64,000 nucleotides of DNA from J095 sp964517605 (lineage in GTDB: Bacteria; Chloroflexota; Anaerolineae; 4572-78; J111): the NCBI GenBank assembly GCA_964517605.1, contig CAZFCE010000019.1:49461-113460 (forward strand). The letters run 5' to 3'. Positions 27,082 through 35,115 of the stretch are shown piece after piece (within the stretch, counting starts at the first letter, position 1; each line of letters starts with the position of its first letter). Under the pieces are notes generated by a model. It saw only the letters and a list, made by a program, of their open reading frames with translations, did not search any database and was not told the origin of the DNA. A program made the translations under genes and the position numbers.

Positions 27082-28395
27082 CTAACCGCCTTCGTGGGGA
27101 TGGCGGTTGTAATCGCCGGCTTCCAGTGAAAACAGGTAACGCAGCGCCGAAACGTAGGCCGCGCCGTTGCCGTGCGCCGCTTCATCTTTGAGCCGCAACG
27201 TGGGCTGGTGCAAAATTTTGTTCACCAGCCGGTGGCTCATCCGTTTAACCATTTCCTGCTGGTGCTCATCCAGGTTAAGCCGGTTAAACAGCAGCTTCAG
27301 TTCGCGCTGGCGCATCTCCTCAAATTGGCCGCGCAGGTCGGTGATGGTTGAAACCACGTCCAGCGAGGCGAACCATTCCATAAATTGCGTCACTTCCTCT
27401 TCGATTATCTTTTCCACCAGCGGAATTTCCGCCTGCCGGGCCTGCAAATTGTCATCAACCTGCCCCTGCAAACTATCAATATCACTGAGGTGCACGTTGG
27501 GCAGTTCGGTCACATCCGGGTTCACATCGCGGGGCACGGCAATATCAATAATAAACAGGGGCCGCCCCTGCCGCGCCGCCAACGCCGGCTCCAGCAATTG
27601 GCGGTTAATAATGGTGTGCGGCGCGCCGGTGCAGGTAATGATAATATCCACCTGCTCAAAGGCTTCGGGCAATTGCTGAAAGGTGATGGCTTTGCCGGCC
27701 CACTCTTCGGCCAGTTGCACCGCGTTGCGGTAGGTGCGGTTGGCCACGGTAATTTTAGAAACGCCCCGTTTGCGTAGCGCCCGCACCGCAATAGCGCCCA
27801 TCTCGCCCGCGCCAATCAGCAGCGCGTGGCGGGTGGAAAGGTCGCCTAAAAGCTGGCCGGCCAGCCCCGCCGCCACCGAACTGATGGACGACGGATTAAC
27901 GCTGATTTGCGTTTCGGTGCGCACCCGTTTGCCGGTGTGAATTGCCGCCCGGAATAACGCCGACAACACCGTGCCCGCCGCCCGCTGCGATAACGCCGCT
28001 TCAAAGGCTTCGGTAATTTGCCCCAAAATCTGCGGTTCGCCCAGCACCATCGAATCCAGACCGGCGGCCACGCGGAACAAATGCCGCACCGCGTCTTCAT
28101 CCTTTTGCAAATACAGATATTCCTGAAACGTGGCCGGCGGGGTATCGCACGAGCGGCTGAGCAGTTTGACAATGGCTTCGTGGGCGGTGCTTTGTTTGCC
28201 CACCAGCGCGTATGATTCCATCCGGTTGCAGGTTGAAACAATCACGCCCTCGCGCACATCTTGCAGGTGGGCCTGGGAGTGGTTGCTATCAAAATGGGTT
28301 AAGGCTGACCGCAGGATAGTGGGGCTAAAATTTAGCCGCTCGCGCACCTCAACCGGAGCGGTTTTGTGGCTCAGGCCCAGCAGTAATATTTGCAT
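27082..28395 (-). CDS. hemA: Glutamyl-tRNA reductase HemA
   Basis: A 437-residue enzyme that reduces glutamyl-tRNA(Glu) to glutamate-1-semialdehyde with NADPH, the first step of C5-pathway tetrapyrrole synthesis. The N-terminal catalytic domain has LLGLSHKTAPVEVRE and the nucleophile Cys56 in VSTCNRMESY. The NADPH-binding domain has LLIGAGEMGAIAVRAL (about 190-205). The C-terminal dimerisation domain ends near KDEAAHGNGAAYVSALRYLF. Length is normal. It lies 2 bases after moeA in the same direction, with GGGGGGTG before its ATG, so the two are co-transcribed. No other hem genes are in the window. Confidence 0.97.
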   Translation of the reverse strand: MQILLLGLSHKTAPVEVRERLNFSPTILRSALTHFDSNHSQAHLQDVREGVIVSTCNRMESYALVGKQSTAHEAIVKLLSRSCDTPPATFQEYLYLQKDEDAVRHLFRVAAGLDSMVLGEPQILGQITEAFEAALSQRAAGTVLSALFRAAIHTGKRVRTETQISVNPSSISSVAAGLAGQLLGDLSTRHALLIGAGEMGAIAVRALRKRGVSKITVANRTYRNAVQLAEEWAGKAITFQQLPEAFEQVDIIITCTGAPHTIINRQLLEPALAARQGRPLFIIDIAVPRDVNPDVTELPNVHLSDIDSLQGQVDDNLQARQAEIPLVEKIIEEEVTQFMEWFASLDVVSTITDLRGQFEEMRQRELKLLFNRLNLDEHQQEMVKRMSHRLVNKILHQPTLRLKDEAAHGNGAAYVSALRYLFSLEAGDYNRHPHEGG

Positions 28396-28397
28396 GG

Positions 28398-29651
28398 TTA
28401 CACCCCCCGGAATGGAGCGGAGTTGGGTTGTTCCACCGGCCCCAACAGCAGCACCGTTACCACAGCGCCCGCCGGGTAATCGGCCTGGCCGCTCGGCAAA
28501 ATTGCCAGCCCGTTGGCCCCGCTCAACGATAACAGCCGCCCCGACCCCTGGAAGCCGGTGGTCGAGGCCAGCAGCGTGCCATTGGCCTGGCGGGTGAGCG
28601 CCACCCGTTGAAACTCGGTGCGGTCGGCGGCATGCCGCAGGTTTTGCGCCAGCACCGCCGCTTGGCGTTGCCGGTAAATTTGGGAGTGGCCGGCCATTTT
28701 TAGCAGCGCCGGGCGCGCAAACACCTCAAAACTCACCAGCGCGCTCACCGGAAAGCCGGGCAGGGCAAAACAGGGTTTGCCCTCAACGGTGGCAAACGTT
28801 ACCGGCTTGCCCGGCCGGGTATTCACCCGGCCAAAATGCACCTGTCCCCGCGAAGCCAGGTAGGGTTTAACCAAATCCAGTTGCCCCATAGACACCCCGC
28901 CCGATGTCATCAGCGCGTCGGCCTGGGCCAGCCCGCGCTCAATAACAGCTTGCAGGTGGCCCTGTTTATCGCGGACAATGCCCAAATCCAGCGGGATGCC
29001 GCCGGCCTGCCGCACTGCGCCCAGCAGCGCGTACCGGTTGGCATCGCGGATTTGGCCCGGCTGCGGCGATTCGCCGGGTTCCACAATTTCGTCGCCGGTA
29101 GAGATAACCGCCACTACCGGTCGCCGGAACACCGGCACATCGGCCTGGCCCACCGCGCCCAGCAAGCCCAATTCTGCCGGCCCCAGCAATTTGCCCTGCG
29201 GCAACACCAACTGCCCGGCTTCGATATCCTGCCCAACCGGGCGGATGTTGGCCCCGGCGGGAATATCGGCGGTGAGGATGTCAACCTGCCCGGCGGCGGC
29301 TTCGGCCTGCTCTACCATCACCACGGCGGTAGCGCCCGGCGGTACCGGCGCGCCGGTGGTGACTCGCGCCGCCGTGCCCGGTTCAATTTTAAACTGGCCC
29401 ACATAACCGGCGGCCTGGTCGCCCACCAGCCGGCGCGGGCCGGGGCCATCGGCGGCAATCACGGCGTAGCCATCCACGCCAGAGGCCGCAAATGGCGGCA
29501 TCGGCTCTGCGGCAAAAATATCTGCGGCCAGCACGTAATCCAGCGCCTCGGCTAATGGCACGTTAACGGCGGGCAACGGCTGCACCTGGCGGTGGATAAT
29601 TTCCAGCGCCGCTTCAATGGCAATCATGGGGTAAAGAGATTCTAGGGGCAT
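28398..29651 (-). CDS. moeA: Molybdopterin molybdenumtransferase MoeA
   Basis: A 417-residue enzyme that inserts molybdate into adenylylated molybdopterin to give molybdenum cofactor. Visible signatures are ALDYVLAADIFAAEPMPPFA with ASGVDGYAV (about 30-60), GAPVPPGATAVVMVEQ (about 97-112), the MoaB/Mog-like core VAVISTGDEIVEPGE (about 183-197), DALMTSGGVSMGQLDLVK (about 240-258) and FALPGFPVSALVSFEVF. CAGGAA precedes the ATG. It is the first gene of a moeA-hemA pair. Presence of moeA implies at least one molybdoenzyme elsewhere in the genome. Confidence 0.96.
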   Translation of the reverse strand: MPLESLYPMIAIEAALEIIHRQVQPLPAVNVPLAEALDYVLAADIFAAEPMPPFAASGVDGYAVIAADGPGPRRLVGDQAAGYVGQFKIEPGTAARVTTGAPVPPGATAVVMVEQAEAAAGQVDILTADIPAGANIRPVGQDIEAGQLVLPQGKLLGPAELGLLGAVGQADVPVFRRPVVAVISTGDEIVEPGESPQPGQIRDANRYALLGAVRQAGGIPLDLGIVRDKQGHLQAVIERGLAQADALMTSGGVSMGQLDLVKPYLASRGQVHFGRVNTRPGKPVTFATVEGKPCFALPGFPVSALVSFEVFARPALLKMAGHSQIYRQRQAAVLAQNLRHAADRTEFQRVALTRQANGTLLASTTGFQGSGRLLSLSGANGLAILPSGQADYPAGAVVTVLLLGPVEQPNSAPFRGV

Positions 29652-29886
29652 AAAATTCCTGTTCAGCTTTGATTCGAGGGAAAGTATACTATTTTAGGCT
29701 AAAAGTTCAAACGCAGCCGTTTTTGATGTTTGTCCCAAAATCCCCGCAGGGCTTATTTTAAACTTTATCAAGAATCAATGTGATACTCGACATTACAGGA
29801 ATTCCGTATAAACTCATCCGTGATATTTGTCTTTCTGGGATTGATATTTGGTTCTTTTGCCCAGTTAACACCGAAAGTCCTGTTTG

Positions 29887-31068
29887 ATGACCATCCTGCT
29901 AATTCTTTTCATCCCCTTGTTACTTCTCTTGCTTCTGGATTCATTATTACGGGCATGGTTTGTGCTGGTCAACCTCTGGCCTGGTGTCCCCCTCGTCGTT
30001 GTCCCTAATACAGCTTCAATTAATCTGGCAGTTGTTATTCCGGCTCATAACGAGGCGATAGTCATCGGTGAGACGGTGGCCCGGTTGCGCCAGTGGGTAC
30101 CGGCAGAAGCGATGTTTGTCATCGCCGATAATTGTTCCGATAACACGGCAACCGTGGCCAACCAGGCTGGCGCTCAAGTCTGGGAACGGCAAGATCAAGT
30201 CAATCGAAGCAAAGGGGCGGCGTTACGCTGGTTTTTATCAGCCGCTCAGGTAGAGTTGCAACCGTTTGATGGCCTGGCCATTTTTGATGCCGACTCGTGG
30301 GTGGATGAACAATTTTTGCGGTATGCCAGCACGGTGATGGCGCAGGGAACCGATGTGATCCAGGGACTGGTCCAGCCCATCAGCGGCGGAGCGTTGACCG
30401 CTGACCTGGCGGCCTATTCCGAGTTGATTTCGCAGTATATTGACGATACGGCGCGGACCCGGCTGGGCTGGCCGGGGCCAATGCGCGGTACCGGGATGGT
30501 TTTTCGGCGAGATGTCTTCCAGATCTTGCTGCCCCATTTGCGCACCAAAGTAGAAGATGTGGAAATGTCGCTATTGTTAGCGGCGGAGAACCGGCAAGTA
30601 AGTTTTGTACGTCAAGCCGTGATCCGGGACCCCAAACCAAGCAACGTGCAGGGGGTAGCCTCCCAGCGAGCGCGCTGGCTGCAAGGTCAGCGTGAAGTGT
30701 GGCGCTATTATGGCCGGCTCATCAGCCGGATGGTGTGGAGTGGCCGACTGAGCCTGACTTCTCTGCTGCTGGCTATCCTGTTCAAACCCAAAACTTTGAT
30801 ATTTGCCCTCAAAGGAGTATTTTTTGGCTTATTTTTAACCTTGCCGGGGCTAACGACAGGCTTGCGCTGGGGGCTGGTTGGAATAAGTGGATTAGCTTTA
30901 GGGTTGGATTTAATATACTATATTGCCGGTTTGTGGTTTGTTGAAACACCGGGACGTTATGCGCGGGCACTGGCTCTCTCCCCCTTTTATTTAGTAATGT
31001 GGCTTTGGAGCTTGGCGTTATCGATTGTTTCCCGCCAGCCATGGCTCAGGGTGCGCCGGACTCGTTGA
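29887..31068 (+). CDS. Membrane-anchored family 2 glycosyltransferase
   Basis: A 393-residue enzyme and the first gene of the glycan cluster. An N-terminal helix (about 3-25) precedes a GT2 domain: VVIPAHNEAIVIGETV (about 43-58), nucleotide-binding FVIADNCSDNT, metal-binding IFDADSW, acceptor-side GPMRGTGMVFRRD and EDVEM, and the processive-type motif QRARW (about 258-262). Two to three C-terminal helices (about 285-385) follow. Such enzymes add sugars from nucleotide donors to a lipid-linked or growing chain on the cytoplasmic side. The preceding TTG is in frame, but ATG 29887 is the natural start. No strong Shine-Dalgarno is visible. The region 29652-29886 holds no gene I can support. Confidence 0.9.
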   Translation: MTILLILFIPLLLLLLLDSLLRAWFVLVNLWPGVPLVVVPNTASINLAVVIPAHNEAIVIGETVARLRQWVPAEAMFVIADNCSDNTATVANQAGAQVWERQDQVNRSKGAALRWFLSAAQVELQPFDGLAIFDADSWVDEQFLRYASTVMAQGTDVIQGLVQPISGGALTADLAAYSELISQYIDDTARTRLGWPGPMRGTGMVFRRDVFQILLPHLRTKVEDVEMSLLLAAENRQVSFVRQAVIRDPKPSNVQGVASQRARWLQGQREVWRYYGRLISRMVWSGRLSLTSLLLAILFKPKTLIFALKGVFFGLFLTLPGLTTGLRWGLVGISGLALGLDLIYYIAGLWFVETPGRYARALALSPFYLVMWLWSLALSIVSRQPWLRVRRTR

Positions 31069-31103
31069 TATAAGTTGGTGGAAGGTAGATAACCAATGGT
31101 GAA

Positions 31104-32204
31104 ATGGAGCGCGTAAAGATTGTTCATATTCTAACCCACGGCCAATTGGGTGGAGCAGAACGATCCGTGCAATGGTTAGCCGGCGCGCTGGATCGCGCCA
31201 GGTTTGACTATCATTTTGTTTTTCTTTTTGGGGGAGGGCCGGTTTGCGCTGCTATCACAGCGATGGGGTATCCGGTTCACCTCCTCAGGTGGCGAACCGG
31301 GAATGCCTGGATGAGCCGGCTGCGCCTGACCCGTTTGTTGCGCCAAATTCGGCCAGCCCTGATTCACGATCAAGACGCCACCCGTTTTGTCCATTTGTGG
31401 CTGCGTCTCGGCGGTTTCTGCCCGGTAATCAGCACCCAACACGGCAGTTTTGCCGACAGACAACCGGAAAAATGGCTTAATTGGCTTGAACAGTTAGACG
31501 ATTGGAGCACCGATTTGGTGGTGGCCAATTCCAACTTCTCCGCTGGCATTCACAGCCAGATTTATCGACGCTCAAAATCAACTATTCGCACGGTTTATTT
31601 GGGCATTGACTTGACGCAGTTTGCGGAGCAACCGACTGCCTCCCCGGCGTTAAACAATCCAGCCAAATTTCGGGTGGTTTTTGCCGGACGGTTTGAAGTT
31701 ATCAAAGGGGCGCTGCAACTGCCGTTGTTAGCCCAGGCTTTGCGCCAACGCGGGTTGGATCAATTTGATATTTTGATCGCCGGAGACGGGCGAGCGCGGA
31801 CAGCCTGCATCGAACTGGCTCAACAACTGGGGATTGAGCGCCATCTGGTGTGGCTGGGCTGGCAAACGGACGTATCCAGCGTTTTTGCCGGGGCCGATAT
31901 GGTTGTTTTCCCCACCATGTGCCCCGAAGCATTTGGTCTGGTGCCGCTGGAAGCGCTGGCCACCGGTACGCCGGTGGTAGCCTATGAAGCCGGCGGTGTG
32001 CCCGAAGCTCTAGCCGGTGCGCCGGGGGCATACCTGGTACCACAAGGCGATGTTGAAGCGATGGCCGATGTGATCATAAAGCTGGCCGGTGGCTGCTTGA
32101 AGCCCGATCCTGCGGCCAGCCGTGATTATGTCCGCACCCGGTTTGACGTCCGGCGCACGGCAGCCGAGATTGAGGCGATCTACACTGAATTGTTAAAGCT
32201 CTGA
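31104..32204 (+). CDS. Family 4 glycosyltransferase
   Basis: A 366-residue GT-B enzyme. The N-terminal acceptor domain starts IVHILTHGQLGGAERSVQWL (about 5-24), a typical GT4 opening. The C-terminal donor domain has VFAGRFEVIKGALQLPLLAQ, LIAGDGRART, VWLGWQTDV and the EX7E motif PEAFGLVPLEALATGTPVVA (about 272-291). It should transfer a sugar from a nucleotide donor with retention. A short out-of-frame ATG peptide precedes the start. It follows the GT2 gene by 35 bases. Confidence 0.92.
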   Translation: MERVKIVHILTHGQLGGAERSVQWLAGALDRARFDYHFVFLFGGGPVCAAITAMGYPVHLLRWRTGNAWMSRLRLTRLLRQIRPALIHDQDATRFVHLWLRLGGFCPVISTQHGSFADRQPEKWLNWLEQLDDWSTDLVVANSNFSAGIHSQIYRRSKSTIRTVYLGIDLTQFAEQPTASPALNNPAKFRVVFAGRFEVIKGALQLPLLAQALRQRGLDQFDILIAGDGRARTACIELAQQLGIERHLVWLGWQTDVSSVFAGADMVVFPTMCPEAFGLVPLEALATGTPVVAYEAGGVPEALAGAPGAYLVPQGDVEAMADVIIKLAGGCLKPDPAASRDYVRTRFDVRRTAAEIEAIYTELLKL

Positions 32205-32314
32205 CCGGAAATAACCTGATTACCGATAAAAAAACCATCTCTGAATTCCGATCTTTCTTTTATGTCATTGCACATTACGCCACCGGCAAGGGCCACCAGA
32301 CTTTCCCTGAATTA

Positions 32315-32797
32315 ATGGCGAAAATCAGTGATCTGATTAGAGGCTTCTGGGTGAAGCGGAAACTTAACCAATGTGGTTACTCTTTTAAGCCCGGGCCACA
32401 GGTTCGCATTCTGAAAAAGAATGCAACTATTATTGTGGGGACACAGGTTCAGATTTACCGGCATGTCAAGCTCAGCACCTGGGGCAACGAATACCATTCC
32501 GAGATCATTATTAGCGATAATACCGCTATTGGGGATCGGACCGAAATCCACGCCGGTAAAAAAATTAAAATCGGTTCCGGCTGTAATATATCCTGGGATG
32601 TTTGCATCATGGATCGCGATTATCACAAATTTGACAGCCAGGTTAGAAATATCGAACCGGTAAAAACAGGCAATAATGTTTGGTTTGGCTGCAACAGCCT
32701 TGTTTTAAAAGGGGTTACCATTGGCAATGGGGCGGTTATTGCCGTCGGTAGCGTGGTCACCAAGAGTGTCCTGACGGAAACCCGGCCAGGATTTTGA
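32315..32797 (+). CDS. Hexapeptide-repeat acetyltransferase, apparently frameshifted at the C-terminus
   Basis: A 160-residue left-handed beta-helix acyltransferase, WbbJ/maltose-acetyltransferase-like. Hexapeptide repeats run through about residues 45-155 (ISDNTAIGDRTEIHAG, IKIGSGCNISWDVCIMD, TGNNVWFGCNSLVLKG, VTIGNGAVIAVGSVVTK). Members normally end in VAGNPAKVI. In frame, this one ends SVLTETRPGF, but the -1 frame from 32776 reads GNPARILKQDIYWRS and stops at 32823. A small deletion near 32770 therefore seems to have removed the turn before that motif and shifted the frame. It may be a recent pseudogene, a sequencing error, or still active. The expected role is O-acetylation of a glycan sugar. 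Confidence 0.82.
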   Translation: MAKISDLIRGFWVKRKLNQCGYSFKPGPQVRILKKNATIIVGTQVQIYRHVKLSTWGNEYHSEIIISDNTAIGDRTEIHAGKKIKIGSGCNISWDVCIMDRDYHKFDSQVRNIEPVKTGNNVWFGCNSLVLKGVTIGNGAVIAVGSVVTKSVLTETRPGF

Positions 32798-32845
32798 AGC
32801 AGGACATCTACTGGAGATCATAAGCGCGGATTCTCGTTTGAGATT

Positions 32846-33829
32846 ATGGATAACAGCGTAACCAAACCAGAGCTTGCCAGCTACAATTTTGCCCTAGCCA
32901 AAATCGGGGCAATTCTCATGGTTTTCACCGGACATTATTTTGGCGGGGTGCTGTGGGTTCCGGCAACAGTGGCCCTGTTTGTCATGGCTTTTTCGTCCGG
33001 GTTTTTTACCACCTTCAAATATTCGGGGGATTTTGATTACGTCCGGTTTTGGCGAGCCAAAATAGAGCGCATGGGCTATGACCTGCTGGTAGTGAACATT
33101 TTTTTGCTTGCCCTGTTTCTGTGGCAGGGCAAAAGCGGCATCTGGACATGGCAAACCATTCTGGCTCTGCCGGGCTTGAATGGTTTTTTGAACTGGTTCT
33201 CCATTCCCAATCCCAGCCCCTTTGGCGTTGGATTATGGTTTTTGACCCTGTTGTGGATATTCTACCTGGTCTATCCTGGGCTGGAGTGGATCAACCGAAA
33301 ACGCCCCCTGGCCATTATTTTTATCGTGTCAGCCATGGTTGTTTCTATGGGCCTCTATCACCTGAACCGGCTGGATCACATGCTATGGATGACAATTTTT
33401 GCGTTCCTCTTTGGCGTCTTTTCAGCCCGGCATCGTCTCCAGATTCGGTCCATTTGGGCGCTGCTGGTTACAATTATTTGTGCCGGCCTGCTGGCAGAAC
33501 ACAACCTGTGGGCGCATCTCAACTATCCTGATTATCACCTGGCTAACTATACTCTAATTCTGATCGGTTCGGTGGCGACGGTTTACTTGCTTCTGGAAAT
33601 CCGCTTGCCCCATACCTGGTTTGACCGGCTCTTACCCTGGTCGGGTGGCGTCCTGGAGTTTTACGTGATCCACTTTTATTTATTGACCCTGTTCAATGGA
33701 TTGCCTAAAACAGCCGGCTACATTCTGACTATGCTCGTCACCATACTGCTGGCCTGGCTGCTGAACAAGGTTCAGGCCAGAGTAAGAGGCATCGGCCAAA
33801 GACAGATTGCCCTACTTCGCCAAATTTAA
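32846..33829 (+). CDS. Acyltransferase-3-like multi-pass membrane protein
   Basis: A 327-residue protein with about ten hydrophobic helices across its length. An early ILMVFTGHYFGG (about 23-34) carries a His in the first helix, as in acyltransferase-3/OafA-like enzymes. The C-terminal GGVLEFYVIHFYLLTLF (about 270-286) resembles the last helices of that family. The classic RDFxGD-type motifs are not clear, so the assignment is moderate. In this cluster it would acylate the glycan at the membrane. It starts 22 bases after the frameshifted end of the hexapeptide gene. Confidence 0.78.
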   Translation: MDNSVTKPELASYNFALAKIGAILMVFTGHYFGGVLWVPATVALFVMAFSSGFFTTFKYSGDFDYVRFWRAKIERMGYDLLVVNIFLLALFLWQGKSGIWTWQTILALPGLNGFLNWFSIPNPSPFGVGLWFLTLLWIFYLVYPGLEWINRKRPLAIIFIVSAMVVSMGLYHLNRLDHMLWMTIFAFLFGVFSARHRLQIRSIWALLVTIICAGLLAEHNLWAHLNYPDYHLANYTLILIGSVATVYLLLEIRLPHTWFDRLLPWSGGVLEFYVIHFYLLTLFNGLPKTAGYILTMLVTILLAWLLNKVQARVRGIGQRQIALLRQI

Positions 33830-33844
33830 AAGGCACCCAACCCC

Positions 33845-35107
33845 ATGCGCATTTTAATCTTTACCTACTTATTAGGGTCACACTTTGGGCCGGGCAAACA
33901 AATCGCCATTTTGGCCGGTGAGTTAAAACGCCTGGATCACCAAGTGGTGGTGTTCTGTCAAACTTTTGTGCCGTCCAATAATCAATATCGGTTGGCCCTC
34001 CAGGCCCAGGGCGTGCCTTTGTATAACCCCGGCAATTGGGCGGCGGAAAATTGGCAATATAACAAATTTCTGCGGGCCGGGTTTTTCTCCCCCCAAATTT
34101 TGCAGACGCTGGGTGACGCGTTGGCTCAGGGCCAAACCTGGGCCAACGCCTGGAGCCAGGCGCGGGCCAGGGTATACCAACTGCGATTGCCGGATTGGAC
34201 CGGTTTTTGGGCGACTCGCCAGTTGGACCGACTCAACCGGGAATCGCCATTTGACCTGATTCATAACTTTAGCGGCCTCGGCGCGATTTTTGCCTGGGCC
34301 AGCCAGCACCAGCTCAAATTGATCTACAATGAAAACATCGTGCCCTCTCTGGAAGAAAACTGGTGGGAGGACGTCCGCCGCTGGGCACCGAGTGCGGTCA
34401 ATGCCATCATCTCGGTGTGTGCCGCCGCCGAACCCGAAATTCGCGCCCAATTTAACTACCAAGGGCCAATTGAGGTGATTCCCCCGATGGTGGTTCCGCC
34501 ACCGCCGTTACCACCGGCGGAGAGCGCCACAGGCCGGCCCATCACCTTTGGCGTGGCCGCCCGCCTGCACCCCCCCAAAGGGCACGAGTATCTGATCCGG
34601 GCCATCCACCACCTTAAACAGCACTATCCCGCCGAAAAATTCCGTCTGCTGATAGCCGGTGATGGCGGGATTCGGGGTTACCTGGAAAACCTGACCCGGG
34701 AGTTGCATCTGGAAAACGAAATCACCTTTTTGGGCGGGTTAGATTCCGGCCAGATGGAGCATTTCTGGAGCCGGGTAGACGTTTTTGTGTTGCCCTCCTT
34801 GTGGGAGGGCGTACCCGTGGTAATCCTTGAAGCCATGGCCCACGCCAAGCCGGTCATTGCTACGGACATCGATGGAGTGGTAGAGGCCGTGCAAAACAAC
34901 CACACCGGGCTGCTGGTGCCGCCGGCCAATGTCGAGGCATTAGCGGCGGCGCTGGCCAGGTTGGCCCAGGAGCCGCAACTGCGCCAAACGTTGGGTCAGG
35001 CCGGGCACGAACGATTCCAGGCGCAGTTCTCGCCGCAGGTGGTTATCCCGCAATATCTCAATGTGTATCGTCAAGTTATCACCGCCCAGAAGCATTTGTC
35101 AAAGTAA
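33845..35107 (+). CDS. Family 4 glycosyltransferase
   Basis: A 420-residue GT-B enzyme. The opening FTYLLGSHFGPGKQIAILAG (about 5-24) has the glycine-rich acceptor-domain loop. The donor domain contains FGVAARLHPPKGHEYLIRAI (about 231-250), LLIAGDGGIRGYLENL, ITFLGGLDSGQMEHF and EX7E in SLWEGVPVVILEAMAHAKPV (about 318-337). It should add one sugar to the glycan. It lies 15 bases after the acyltransferase-like gene and 8 before the next. Confidence 0.93.
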   Translation: MRILIFTYLLGSHFGPGKQIAILAGELKRLDHQVVVFCQTFVPSNNQYRLALQAQGVPLYNPGNWAAENWQYNKFLRAGFFSPQILQTLGDALAQGQTWANAWSQARARVYQLRLPDWTGFWATRQLDRLNRESPFDLIHNFSGLGAIFAWASQHQLKLIYNENIVPSLEENWWEDVRRWAPSAVNAIISVCAAAEPEIRAQFNYQGPIEVIPPMVVPPPPLPPAESATGRPITFGVAARLHPPKGHEYLIRAIHHLKQHYPAEKFRLLIAGDGGIRGYLENLTRELHLENEITFLGGLDSGQMEHFWSRVDVFVLPSLWEGVPVVILEAMAHAKPVIATDIDGVVEAVQNNHTGLLVPPANVEALAAALARLAQEPQLRQTLGQAGHERFQAQFSPQVVIPQYLNVYRQVITAQKHLSK

Positions 35108-35115
35108 ACCAAGCT

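Noticed and set aside
29820..30008. Short open frame before the first glycosyltransferase gene
   Set aside because: It runs into the glycosyltransferase in another frame and has no support apart from being open.
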